Below are positions 10,956-23,434 of a stretch of DNA of 64,000 nt, one piece after another. Position 1 is the first letter of the stretch. Every line of letters starts with the position of its first letter. The notes below the pieces were generated by a model. The model saw only the letters and a program-made list of their open reading frames with translations, had not been told where the DNA came from and made no database searches. Origin of the DNA: Phylloscopus collybita (taxonomy: Eukaryota > Chordata > Aves > Passeriformes > Phylloscopidae); NCBI GenBank assembly GCA_027886175.1, contig JAJNNQ010000005.1, positions 253,001 to 317,000 on the forward strand, read 5' to 3'. Position numbers and translations under genes: made by a program.

Positions 10956-13900
10956 CTGAGGCGTGTATTCGCTTCACCGATTCCTGCTCGCCTTGGCTGA
11001 TGAGATGGTTAAGACACCAATTATTTCATGGCGAGCTCAGAATTTGCCGGCTTAAAAGCAGATTGTCAGTGACAGGCCTTTAGTGTAAAGAACTTAAGGT
11101 GTAAAGCAGCAGCTTCAAAGCTTTATGAGTGGCAAAATTCGCGAGACTTGGAGCTGACACTGTGTTTGTGACTTGGGTGCAGCTGCTGTCACTGGCAACA
11201 CAGAAGTACCTGGTGTGCATTAGTGACAAATGCGGTGGCCAGCAAAACTCCTGTGGCGGGTGGAGGCATTGCTTTCGCTAAGAAACACTATCAATAGGGA
11301 AACTTAATGAGGCTTCTTGGTGGGTAGGAGGTGTAAAGGTCTGAACTGAAGGTACAAAGATCTGAGTGGAAGGCTAGGGGAGGAGGAGAAAGAAGAGGGT
11401 AATGTAACTCCCACTGCATCAGTAAACAGTGTCCGTCATCCACAAACCTTAAAATCGGGTGTTTCTGCAGGTTGAAAGCCCTTAGTAACAGTCCTGGCAA
11501 CCAGTGTAGTCACTGAAGTAGTGATGCCTGACCTGAGCCAGTGCCACTGGGTTCTCCTCAGCCCGGTGAGTGAGTGCTTGCTGTCCCTGATGCTCACCAC
11601 CGACACTGTCTTACTCAAGATTAGGCAGGTGACTCCATGTTTGATCACAACCCTTCTCTTAGGGAAAATTCTCTTAGGGTAAATTAAGGTAAAAAAAATT
11701 TGTTCACCTGGAAGTATCTAGAGGCAAGGAAAGCCCAGTGAATAGGTGTACTCGCTGGAAGGGGCTTGCAGGATTTGCACTGCTCAGCAACTCTGCAGCC
11801 ACACGGGGTTCTGGCACCAAATGAACAAAGTTTGTTGGAACTTTGTATCCGCTGTGTCCAGTTCTGCTGACCTGATAAACCCACCTAGCTGCTCTGGAAG
11901 CCATCCAAAATATAGAAACAAACTGAAGAGAAGTTTCAGAGAAAGGTCTACTTTGTGTGGAATTTGCTTTAGAATGAAATTGAAACTTCAGGTTCCATAA
12001 AGTTTGGAGTTTCCCCCCTCCATTTACCACATAGAAGTTGCTGAGTTTGGTTTTCTGAGCAGTTTGGTGTCATTTTTTGGGCTGTCTCACATTCTAGTTA
12101 ATCATAGCTGAAGTTTTTGTAATGAAAACCTGTGTCTAATTCAGATACAAAATAGAAATCATTGGAAGTCTACAGGTTTTGTTTCCATGCGTTTAGAGAG
12201 GTGTATTCTGCAGGAAATGGACCATATCTAGCAAATCAGCTCCTCCAGTGCTTGGGTGAATGGCCTTTGCCTGACTGTGAGCCAGCAACTGTGGCTGCAC
12301 TGGAGTCAGACAAACCTCATGTTAGTGTTTCCTCTGGTCTTTCTGAGAATTGTTTTTGAACCATTCAAAAAGACTTCACGTGATAATATCTTGGGCTTGG
12401 TTTCTAGGAATTTTTGCTTAGAGCTCTGAGGGAGGAGTCTTCTCTCTCTGCTGGCTTCCCCAGTGCATTTACTGGTGTGGCATGTTCTCATCAGGTGGTT
12501 CTGTAGCTGTATGCCAATGAGAGCTGGGCTTTGGCACCTGGATTCACCAAGTGCAAGGTGTTTCTCAGGTGAGCTGATTGGCTGCCTCTTGATAGACCTG
12601 GAGTCTCCTCAGCCCTGAAATACAGGGAGTGGTTTTCACTATGCCTGTCCCCTAAGGTCTGGTGAGGGCTGGTTGCTGTAGCACACTGAATGCTGCTTGG
12701 CACAGAAGTTGTGCGCTCTACGTGGGGCCTGGAGCTCATGGGGACTCGTGTTACCTCTCTGGGGCCAGGAACAGGGTGGTGTCTCAATAGTGAGACTTGT
12801 TAAAGTGGTTTTGTAGGCAGTGAGCCCTGGGTGGCCCAGATGACACCCAGACGTCCCTACCAAGGTCAGCAAATCAGTGAACTCAACACAGTGTTTCCTA
12901 GAGGATAAACAGGCATCTCTGGGAAGAATGAAGGTGGCTGAATTTTCAAATGGATTGTCAAGGTGGCAGGCTAGACATATGTTGTCTACACTTCTAGAAG
13001 CTCAGTATTCTGCTGTGGTTGAATACTTGAAATACTTAACTCCCCTAGGCAGTTGACACCCTGGATATTGTCACAGCACAATGAGCTGATTCTTTGGGCT
13101 GGAATTTAAGCTCCAAATTCTCAAAATTGTTCTTCCAGCCAAGCGTGTTAAGGAAAAAGGAAAGAAGGAAACAAGCAATTGTGTGGAGTTACATGTGTTT
13201 TTGCAAAACGTAATGTCCTTGTACTTTCAGGCACATTTTTTGGTAATGTAGATCTAGTTGACCCTTTTTATTTATAGAGAAGAATCCTACTCATGTATCA
13301 AAAATACAAAACCCTTCTATCAAAGTACGATTGAGAACTTTGATTTGGAGGCTAGATCTGACACACCATGTGAAATGCAAACACAGAACAGAAGGTCTCT
13401 GTTTGCGTTTATGTTTTATCATCCAAAGGATTTTATTTATTTAACCCTAAATCCAAACCTAAGAAGTTCATAAGTTTGGCAGCACACCTGAACGCTTATG
13501 CCGTGCAGCTACCCACCGAGTATGTACTTCACGTACATGCTGTGTTGGGCTTTCATCACTGGTCACACAAGCACTCCTGTGGGGGAGTACCCAGTGAACA
13601 TCAAGGCATTTGGTGAGCTGGGAAGGTTTGAATCAGAGCAGTCTGTGATGTGATATAGTGTTGTATGCTCTGATATGATCAAACATTGATTGAATGCTTA
13701 GAGGATTTCCCTCCTTGAGATAATTTATTAGGTTAAAGTAGTCAGAATATGAGGCAACTTTAGAGGCTGCTTCTGATTTTAAATATGTCAAAGGTAGCAG
13801 AAACCCAGTATTTCAAATGAGTTAATTCTTTTCTCTGAAGAGGAGTCTGGATATGTGTGCTGTTTTATTATCGGGTATTAATGGTGTTTCTTATTATGCT

Positions 13901-16900
13901 TCTTAACTTTGGCAGGTCTTTCTCCACTACAAAGAAGCTTTGTTGCCAAGATTTACTCTGAAAATGACCTACAATACTGACTGCAGATGTCTGCAGCTGT
14001 AGAAGCTGATAAATCATATCTTCTTCCCTCTCCTGACTTTCCTGTTTCCTGTGGAATTTATACTTCTAAATTTTTTTAAAGTTAGACGTCTGTTGATGAC
14101 ATTTGGATTACAACTGTGAGCATATCTATGCAAAGAGACGTGCTACTCTGAGCACTTTTGAGGTATGTATGCCTGCTGTGACTTAGAACTCATGGAAAAG
14201 AAAGGCCATCTGATGAGGGCAAAGAGAGCTATAGATGTCTGTATTCTAGAGTTAGGCTGATGTGCACCATTTTGCATGGTTTTAGCAGTAGAATATACAT
14301 GTGTGCAGTGAGGCTGTAGGAGCACCAGAATACCTAGCTGGCATTGTATGGAGGGCGACCTTGGTTGAACCTGCTGTGGGACTACTCAAAAGACTGTCTT
14401 TAGAAAAGCTGTACTCACTGCTCACCCATTCAGTTCCTAAATACCACCATGGTCTGCAGAAATTTTCTTCTTTGAAGTGTGTGACAGACATGTAGTAGTG
14501 ATTGAAATGTGGCTGGGAGGCCATAGTGGTTGCTCTGTTTGCTTAGATAAAGCACTCACATGAAGTTACAGAGTACTTGCCTTGAACTGGGAGACATCTG
14601 GAATGAAGGTTAGGAAAGAAAGATATTATTCTTGCCTTCCTGTGCACAGGTGCTGGCACGGTGTCTCTGCTTCCAGGAAGGAGACCAGTGTGCCTGTGAT
14701 ATACAAGAGTAGCAGAGCTGGGTGGGATTTGCCCTGTTGCTGTGCAGGTTTGTTCCACCCAGGTAACAAGAGATGGACTGCCTTGGCTGTTTCCGTGGTA
14801 TAGAAAGTCACCAACATGCACAGTTGTATTTTCCTGGAGGTTTTTAGCTGTCTATACATATTCTAAACCTGGAATGAGGAAGCTGGCTGACTGCCTCTGT
14901 ATGGGCTTGGAGGAGGCCAGTGTGCACTGATAGCATCTGTTCCTTCTCTAAACTACTTGGACATGGTTACCCTTTCTGTGATGTAGATGCCAACGTTCCA
15001 GGGCAGTGGTGGTTTTGTCAGTTAACGGTGAGTTACACTGAAAGGCAGCCAAACACACACCTCTCTGGCTTCACATTCATTAGTGGGTTTTGTTTAAAAA
15101 GGAAATCTAATTGTGTTGAAAGTAGCTACCTGACTGAACCATTTGTCAGGCCACATTGCTGTATAGGATGTATTTAGCAGACAACACATGCACTTTTGTT
15201 GATAAGCTTCAGTGATTCAGGCTGAGATGATACTGGAGGGACACAGATCTGACCTACCTCCCTGTCTGACTTAAAACAGCCTGATGGTGTTCCTGTAACA
15301 GGAGGGCAGAATGGGCCGTGTAACAGTGCTAGTGTGAGCCATGATGCACAGCAAAGTGCATCAAAGGGATGTGCAGCAAAGGGAGGGGGCTCCCTTACGT
15401 GCGCTGAAGGAATTCCTCCATCATTTGCCTACAAGCAGAGCTGGGGCCAGGGATTGGCATCTTCGAGTGGGCAGAAGTTGGTGCAGCACACTTCAAATGT
15501 GTTTCCTAGACTGCCTGAGCAGTGTTGTTTGGCTGTGGCAGTGTACGAAAGTAGCATTGGGCAGAAAGGAGGAGCATTGTTTCCTGTAAGCTGCTTTCAT
15601 GGAAACTGTAGGAACACACATAGTGAAATGGGTTACTGAGCTGCCCATTGCCATTTAGTGGTGCTTTCTGCAGTGTACCAGGGATGTGGATTCTGTAACC
15701 CAATTTGGTGTGGGTTTTTTTGTTATATATATATAAGTTGTGATCTCTGTAATTCTATCCCTTAATGGTGTACATTTCCCAAAAAGCTGCCATTCTGTGA
15801 AAATAGAACAATTCCTGCAGTATCTCTGAATACCTGTAAGAATACATAGATTGCATGTCTCCCTGAGTGTATATCCTTAAACAGAGTGATAGTCTTTATT
15901 TTCTTAACTGTAAGATGATGTTGACCTACCTTTGTAAAACATTCTGTTTCATGAAAAATGTAAATATTGCGGTTTAATTATTCAAACTCGTATAACTAAA
16001 AGTGAATACTAAAGTGTAGAGTGACAAGAAGATTGAGTATAAGATAAAGTTTTCTTTTGATGTAAAGAAGTGGTCTGAAAGGTGAAATTGTGTACATTAG
16101 AGAACATGGCATTAAAACCGGTATACAGGGTGTCTAAAAAGTTCAAAGAGCATTAAAAGTCTCTGCAGTGCTGAGATGAATGGTACTGCTGTTGATTCAG
16201 CTGGTGGGATGAGTTATGACAGGAAGTTTGCAGATACCTACTTAAAGTTTCTTGAGGCATAAATTTGGCAAATTTCAGTATATTTTGGATTTGGGTGAGC
16301 TGATGGTGTCCTTAACAAATCCTGTAGTGGGCTTTGTACTGAAGCTGTTGGCTATTATTTTCCTGGAAGCCAGTTGCCATGGTGATTATCCTGTGGGCAA
16401 ATAAATGTGTTTTTCATGACTCCCAGTTATACTAGTTTTGAGCAAAAGGACTGTGGCCTTTTCTGGGATCACTGGAAGTGCTGCACCCGTAGCACTCCAT
16501 GTTTGTAAATCACTGCCCATTGAACAAGCATCTCGTGCTTTAGTGGGTCACAGTCATAAGGGGTAGTGTCACTTGTCTGTGAGAAACAGTGAGTGTTGTT
16601 GCTGTGATCCTGAGGTTGAATTGCAGTTAAAATGGGAGAAATGAGCAAAGAGCGACTTTGGGTCGGAATCTGTTAAGACTGAACTTAGCCCATTCAGGGC
16701 ACTGATGGCTGATAGATTAGTAAGGCAAAAGCTCTGTTGGTGAAAGTCAATCCCTCCAAGGTACACGGGGCTGTGGTCCTTCCCTGTGCTGGCTTTCAGC
16801 TGTGGTAGCCTCTAGCTCTGATTGCTACTGATTTATATTAAATGCTTTGTGGAGGAAGATACGATGTATATGTGAGCCTTTGCATAACAGAAGAATTTAG

Positions 16901-17194
16901 TTAGTTCGCGTTGGATATCTGTGAGACTTTTGACTGCTTGGGCTGCAGAGCATCCTGGGGTAAGAGGATCAGAGGGGGAGGCTGTATCAGTGGCTGCTTG
17001 CTGCTTTGCAGAGCAGTTCTTGTGCTGGTCATGCTTTTGCTTCAGGAATTAGTTCTCAGCTGGTTTGTTGTGCTGGAAGTTTTGGTTCTGGTTTACCGAA
17101 GTCCTTTAAATGCTTTGGGTGCAATTCCAGTCTGTGGGTGAAGTACTGGGTCCAGTACTGTACAGTCCCTTTATTAATAACATATTAATAGAAC

Positions 17195-17460
17195 CAGGTG
17201 AAGAATTTTATAGGTGATGCAAGATGGGAGGTTGATAGACCTGATGATTGTGTTGCCATTCAGAGGCACCTGGATAGCTTGAGGAGTAGGCAGGCAGGAA
17301 CCTCGCAAGGTGCAACAAAGGGAAATGGGAAGTTCTGCACCTGGGGAGGACGCACCCCGTGTAGCTGCTGTTCTGTATCCACCCACGTACCTGTACTGGG
17401 GGCTGCACCAGCTGCAGAGCTGCTCCGCACAGCAAACAGGTGTTCTGGTGAAAATCCGAG
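17195..17460 (+). mobile_element. CR1 LINE fragment (5'-truncated, 3'-incomplete)
   Basis: The run from 'cattcagaggcacctggatagc' (17258 onward, with divergences) through 'aggaacctcgcaaggtgcaac' and 'ttctgcacctggggagga' follows the order of the 3' part of avian CR1: 'cagagggacctgg', 'aggaacctcatgaagttcaac', 'gtcctgcacctggggagg', then 'tactgggggctgacc'. The fragment is diverged, lacks the CR1 terminal repeat tail and has no intact reverse transcriptase frame. It is a dead, old insertion in the same orientation as TMCC1. Ends are approximate. Confidence 0.75.
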
Positions 17461-17605
17461 TTACGCAGCGACCTTGTAAGGAGCCGTTAACTTGGATCTT
17501 GGTTTTGGTTCTGATTACTTCACCTGCACCTTCTCAGTGGTAGCTGAAATTCAGCCTTATTTCCAATAAGACTGCTCCCTTTTTGTGCTGCTTTGGGTAA
17601 AGATT

Positions 17606-17650
17606 TGTGGGGTTTTTTGTGGTTTTTTTTTGTTGTTTTTTTTTTTTTTT
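17606..17650. repeat. T/G-rich low-complexity tract ending in a T run
   Basis: A gttttttgtggttttttttt-type stretch leads into an uninterrupted run of 15 T at 17636-17650. No source element is recognised. Confidence 0.8.
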
Positions 17651-17905
17651 ATGGACTCTGCCATGAATGTGGGAGGAAGCATTCTGATTTTGGCTGAGAT
17701 TTTAAATGCATGACTACTTGATTCCCATTGGCAACAAAGTAGTCAAGCCAAATTTCTTTATACCAAATTACTGTCTTTGTGCAGCTGGATGTGGAGGTGG
17801 ATATTGAAGAGCAGCATATTTGTGAGTGGCTGCTTTGCTGTGCTGTGTTTGTGCAGTTTGTGTATGTCTCTAAAAGGCATAAAAAGATCTAATAGAAGGA
17901 AAGGA

Positions 17906-17935
17906 AAGAGAAGAGAAGAGAAGAGAAGAGAAGAG
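17906..17935. repeat. (AAGAG)n microsatellite
   Basis: Six perfect copies of aagag are flanked by imperfect purine-rich copies on both sides (aaaggaaag before, gaggagagg after). Confidence 0.9.
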
Positions 17936-20900
17936 GAGAGGATGTGCATCAATATTTTTATTGCAGAAGTCCAAAAAGTGATTAAAGCAAGGAATTTACG
18001 TGTCCGTGTGGTAGCAGTTGATGGCTAGCGAACATGGGTCCTGTTCCGAATGGTGTTGCTCCAAGGGGATAGGGAGTTGTGGCTGTGCTGGGCTGGTTCC
18101 TTGGCACCTGAAAAGAAGCCTGGCTGCATGTCTTTGCTGCAGGGCAGGTGCCCACGGCTCTGCTCGCACAGTGTCTGTGAGATACGCAGGCCAGGCTGAT
18201 GCTGTTCCTACCTGTTAGGGTACATAGGAATGTAATTATATTTTTCCTTGTCTCAAGCTCTGCTTGGGCCTACCTGGGACTGGGAGAAGTGGCTGTAATG
18301 AGTTGTCAAAAATGCCTTATGCATGTCTCCTATTTCTGTTGACAGCTGATAGCAGGTGTTTGAGAGCAGGTAAGGAGGTGTGGATGGGGGTAGTCTTTTA
18401 TTGATGGGTCCTCCCAACCTCCTGCAAGTGCTGACTGCAGGCCTTCAAGCAGTGTTTGATGAGCAACCTGAACATCTTGTTTGTAGTCCTGCAGGGAGGA
18501 ACGTGCTAATGCTTGATTAGAAAAGGCCATGTAAACAAGCCAGGCCCAGATTAAGGCTACTATTCTTGTACTAATACAACTTTCTAAGAGTTGCACTTAG
18601 GTAGAAGCTCCTAGACTAGCAGTCTTGAAGAAGGGTCAGGAGGGAGTTTTCTTCTGAAGAGCAAGATGAAGCTGGTAAAGCAGCATTAACAGAACGTTAG
18701 TGATGACTGTTGACTTCTGGTTGGAACTTCTGTCTTGCTGGATTTGTGTCACATTTTAAACAATACTTGGTAGAAAGAGCTGGTTTTGAGTCATCAGGGG
18801 GAGTATTTTACCACTCTGTGAGGTTAGTTCTACTTTTTTCTTTAACGAGTCATTGTAAATATGATACTTCCCAAAATTCAGGGCTAAAAGCACATGCTAA
18901 AATCACACGTAGTATGGGGTGTGGGTTGGTGGTAGATGATATCTTTCTTTACAAGCCTGCTAATTTAACTTGTTTTAAGCTCCTTACAACTGTGAGCCTG
19001 GAATAAACCTTTCTTTTAGAACCAGAGTTGCTAAATCTTGCCAGCTTCTCTGCTGGCATTATCACAGATAATTCTGCTAGGAGTTAAAATGAGAGGCCAT
19101 GTCTATTTTTCTTTGTATTACTAGCATGCTTAGAAGTCTCTTTTTAATGCCAGAAATAGCTGTAGTATAACCTTTGTCTTCCCTTGGAAGTGGAATGAAA
19201 ATACCTGTATTTCCACTTTGTGGTTCTCTTGTTCCTGACATTTGAGTCAGCTTTGACACACAGGAACTGGCAGTGTCTCTTGGCAGACAGGCAATGAGGA
19301 GATAAGAGCAGCTTTGATCTCTCCCCTCCACCCCTTCCTCTCCTGAAAAGATTCTGTTGAAATTCTTGCCATGGCCTACTCTCTTTCCAGAGACTAAAGA
19401 ATCAGATCCAGATAATGTGAATGTTAATAGGAAAAGTCAATAGTAGGAGTGCAACTGACCACAAAAGTATTTGAGATGCTTCAAGGAGTTAAATCCATTA
19501 TTTTCTTTGTGGAAAACCCATTGTTTTTAATATTTGCTTAACACTTCTTCAGTGTTTTCGTTTAGGGGAGATAGTTTCTCTGTTTGCAAAATGTAGTATT
19601 TGAACTGTGGAAGTGAAATCACTTGTATTCTGATGAGTTCCTGCTGAAGCTTGTGAGTTCCTGTTTCTGCAGCTATTGTGACCATAGCATCAGACCGAAG
19701 TGTTATGAAAAACACTATTTTGGAGTAATTGTGTACCTTTCCTGTCTACTTCCTCTCTTTAACCTTAAGTGTTACACCAGTACCAAAGTAATGCTTCTCA
19801 GTGCCCACCTGTGGGCACTCTGGGACACAGACTCTGAATTATGGCAGTTATGAAACAATTTGAGCCAAAAGTAGCTGCTGATCTGTAGCATAGCTACAGG
19901 GGCACTTGCATTTCAATGGAAAAAAAAATTACCAAAAAACCCTTGAAATCATGGTCTCACTGTTGTTTATATATATCTTTCCTCCCATTTCCAGAATTGT
20001 ATCTCATACCCAATTTCTTTTGCAGTTCTGTTCAGTGGAGGGACTGCTGTGGGTCAGCCATGCTAAAGGGCAAATGATGGAGGCAAGTACAAGTTTATCC
20101 TTTCACTGTTACTTAATGTTGGTTTTGCTTTTGAACTGTTTTGTTTCCCAGGGTTCCTGGCAAATAATTGCACAAATGAAGGACTGTATTAGTATGTTCT
20201 GGGATGTAATAATATTATAATGTCTGCTCAGTTGGCTGTATAAGGAATTGTGAATTTTGTTCCTGATGTAGTATATTCTTGTACAAATAAGAAATGTATG
20301 CTTTTATGCGATAAAGTATTGTTTCCTCCCACTAACAGAATATAAAGGTGGTTGTAAGTAGAGAAAACAAAAGCAAGCACGAAAGTTGAATCTTAATGCA
20401 AGTAAGTGTGCTAATTAATTCTGAAGATTCACAGTTCTTCACACTTACGAGTATTTTTTTCCCAAAAGTAGATACTAGAACAAATAAGTAGTTGTAAGGA
20501 TCTTCATACCAGATGTGCAATTTGCAAAGCTCATTTCAGGCCCACAACAGACTCATCCTATGGAAGTAGAAATAGGAGATTACTACAAAGCTCCCATTAG
20601 GAGCCTCTCAGAGGCTGTATCGTGTCAGAAATCTGTCCCAGAATACACAGGGTGGCCATGCCTTGTTTGTGAGCTCACTGTGGGCTGGTTTGTTTCAGGT
20701 TGGTTGGTAAATTGCCATAGGGTTAATTTAAGCAGGGTAATTTTTTCTAGCAGGTAATGCATGGAACTCCAGTTAGACTCAAGGGGTGTTCTTTAAGATC
20801 AACAGCATTACCAGTCATAATGTGGATTGAGAGTATGCAGGAGGTCAAAGAGGTCCTGGCTGGAAAGTATACCGGTCACCTGAGATAAGAACTGCAGTTC

Positions 20901-22539
20901 TTCAGTGAGTCCTGGCTGAAAAATAAATGCTGAGTGAATTAGCTAAAATGAAAAAGGCAGTTATGGGTCAGGTGTCAGGTTTGTATTTTATATGCCAAAT
21001 AGTTTTGGGACTCTTGCTTTTTTAGCTGTTGAGTTTTGTTCACTGAACCATTTGATCTGTTGGTTAAAAATGAGCATCTAGTTTTGCAATTTTGTGTCCC
21101 AAAACATAAACTGAGTGGAGACCTGTAATCCAACTTTCTGCAAAACCTGTTACCTGAGGGGGAAAAAGAAAGAGGAATCAGAAAGAGCAAGCTCAGAAGT
21201 CAAAACATACCACTAGGCATAAGGGCACTTGAATTCATTTAAGAAAGTGTTAACTGCATAAGTATGTCATTGGCACATCTCATTTTCTTCCGCCACACAA
21301 TTGCTGCATGAATGTGGGTAAATACATTTTTCTTGGATGTAATTTGTTCCTTTGCATTTGATGTGTTACTGATTAAACTGGCCAGTAAATTTAGACTCAA
21401 TGCTTATTGCATCTTCAAAGTACTGAGATAAAATCCTGCATAATTCCAGTGTTCTGCTTTCTGTAAGTACTGAGTTTCTTCTTGCCTCCAACTGATAGCA
21501 GTGACACTGGAAAAAAAAAGAGAGAGAGAGAGGCAGCTCTTCTGATATTTTTGGATGGCAGTTTGGAAAGCATTTTGGAGTATCTGTTTAACCCATTGTG
21601 TTAGGCTTCAAATGAACAAAATTGAGAGCATTCCAATTGTAAACTCAATGCATTATGTTTCTGCAGCTGTTTTAGCATAGAAATGAACAGTCATATCCCA
21701 GATATGCTGAGTTTCAAATAATTCTTTTCTTAAGCACAAACTGCTTTCTGCCAAGATTGAGGTGGACCTCTGTGAGCTGGTTTCTGTATTTATAGAAGCC
21801 TAATCAAAGTTTTCTCCTGCAGAAAACTGTGGTCAGCTTCTAAGCATGTGATCTCATGGTGATGATGTAAAACTCTTTCAGTTACTGTGTCCTTCCTTCC
21901 TCCCTTCCTTCCCCATATCTTTGCTGACCTTCTCCCATAGTTGTTGCTATACAAGTGCTGAGCTGCACTTTTGTATAATCCAGTCCTGCCTGAGCCCAGG
22001 GAGTGACTCTGGTTGAGCTCTCCAAGAACAGCTGCGCAGTTCCTGTGCCAGAGGCTGAACTGCACATACCTGGTGCTGATCCCTTGCAGATTGGTTGCTT
22101 AATCTACTTTTCAAAAGGCATTCTTGTTTCCTCTGAGAGCTATGGACAAGAGTATGCCAATTGAAAGCATTTCACTTGCCTGTTTCTTGCTTGAAGACAC
22201 ATTTTCACATCTAGTTTCCAGTGCCATCAGTGGATGCTGGCTGTAGTAAGCCATTTGGAAATGAATAACTCATTTGGAAATGTTCTGTGTTTTTGCATGT
22301 ATTAAATATTGTTGAGTTAAGGTCTTAGTATCAGATCTTTGTCAAAGAGCAAAATTAATTCTGCTAAAGTGACTAATGTGCTCTTCAGAAGTTTAACCTC
22401 TTGTTCTGTTAGATGTTATTATGGGCTTGTTCATAATAAACAAAACCCCACTGGTTTCTTCTTGCTTCCTCTCCCTTTTGAACAGCTTTTTTACCTTTCT
22501 TGCTTTCCTGCACCCCCTGTGCTGGGCTTCTCCCCCCAG

Positions 22540-22888
22540 GCAATGAGTGACTTGTCTCACACAAGCTGCTTCTGCATACAGCCTAAATGCAACTAATGCC
22601 ACGTGGAGGGGTGCTCCAAGGACTGATGTATTTTATTTTGTTAAGGGCATGTTTTGCGCATTGGATTTTTAACCCACACTTGCTGCATGGATGTATAATA
22701 ATGACTACTCTTTTGTTTAACATTAGATAAGCATGAGATCACCGTGGCACAGCTGCATGTGTAGTCACTCTTGAAGCAATTACACACCTAATTGGCTGGC
22801 AATCTTGGCATTTTCAAAATAAACACAAGCCTTTTAAAGGGGACATATTTATGTATGAATAGTCAAATAAACTTGTTGGGTGTCATCA
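22540..22888 (+). other. TMCC1: TMCC1 5' untranslated part of the N-terminal coding exon
   Basis: A textbook acceptor lies just upstream: about 60 bases of pyrimidine-rich sequence ending in tctccccccag at 22539. No other strong acceptor is closer to the coding start. The stretch from 22540 to 22888 contains in-frame stops, the last being TAA at 22868-22870, so it is untranslated in the TMCC1 frame. It also holds other upstream ATGs (for example at 22543). The acceptor choice is by eye; a weaker cag at about 22579-22581 is an alternative. Confidence 0.5.
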
Positions 22889-23434
22889 ATGGAGCCATCT
22901 GGCACTGAACAGTTGTCTGATGACCCTGATCCTGGAGGCAAATCCCAAGATCAAGAGACCAAAAAACAACATGAATCAGAGCAAAAATTATCCAAAATAA
23001 CGCATAATGCTTTGGAGAACATTAATGTCATTGGTCAAGGCTTGAAGCACCTGTTCCAGCATCAGCGCAGGAGGTCGTCTGTTTCTCCACATGATGTCCA
23101 GCAAGCTCAGGCTGAGCTGGATCCTGACCTGGATTTGGAAAGCCAAAGCATCTGTGCTGAAATTGATGGTGTCTCCACCCACCCCACAGCTCTGAACCGG
23201 GTGCTTCAGCAGATCAGAGTGCCACCCAAAATGAAGAGAGGGACCAGCCTGCACAGCAGGTGGGGCAAGGGAGATGCCCCAAAAGGAAGCCCACAGATCA
23301 ACAGAAGGTCTGCTCAGGATATTCAGTCGGGTCGGCCCAGATCATCATCCACTACAGATGCTCCCACAAACTTGTCTGTGATGGAGATTGCTTCTTCTAT
23401 CTATGTAGGTGGAGAGGAGGCCACAGCAGCAGCA
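22889..23434 (+). CDS. TMCC1: TMCC1 N-terminal coding exon (partial gene, 182 codons)
   Basis: TMCC1 is an endoplasmic-reticulum membrane protein with coiled coils and two C-terminal membrane spans. In mammalian cells it acts at ER-endosome contact sites and promotes endosome fission. This exon supplies only the cytosolic N-terminus. It starts MEPSGTEQL and has THNALENINVIGQ at 39-50, the TMCC1/TMCC2 block GLKHLFQHQRRRSS at 51-64, LNRVLQQIRVPPKMKRGTSLHS at 102-123, and RPRSSSTTDAP at 149-159. These blocks also occur in TMCC2, but THNALENINVIGQ, SVSPHDVQQ and the MEPSG start point to TMCC1. I choose ATG 22889 because TAA at 22868 is in frame just upstream; the GTG at 22880 is not a plausible start. 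The exon ends GEEATAAA at a GTAAGT donor (23435) in phase 0. The alanine-rich run before the mammalian GEEATA is shorter here. The reading frame is intact. Coiled-coil and membrane exons are absent from the window. Confidence 0.93.

Larger units (their letters stand above)
10956..22539 (+). other. TMCC1: Probable TMCC1 intron 1
   Basis: This is non-coding sequence between the donor at 10503 and the strong acceptor at 22538-22539. Apart from the CR1 fragment and the short tandem repeats listed separately I recognise nothing in it. Open frames are short and overlapping. An RFX X-box-like GTTGCCATGGTGAT lies at 16373-16386 and a run of ttcc/ccttcc around 21890-21912. Intron status depends on the 10.5-kb exon being spliced to the 22.5-kb exon. 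Confidence 0.55.

Noticed and set aside
9980..10977. Long frames through the first CpG island on both strands (up to 286 codons)
   Set aside because: High GC removes stop codons in every frame. Compositions are Arg/Pro/Gly/Ala-rich with no domain, and frames conflict with the donor at 10503.
22880..22888. GTG at 22880 as start of the TMCC1 exon (MSSMEPS)
   Set aside because: GTG is not a normal start in this context. ATG at 22889 matches the family start MEPSG, and an in-frame stop lies at 22868.
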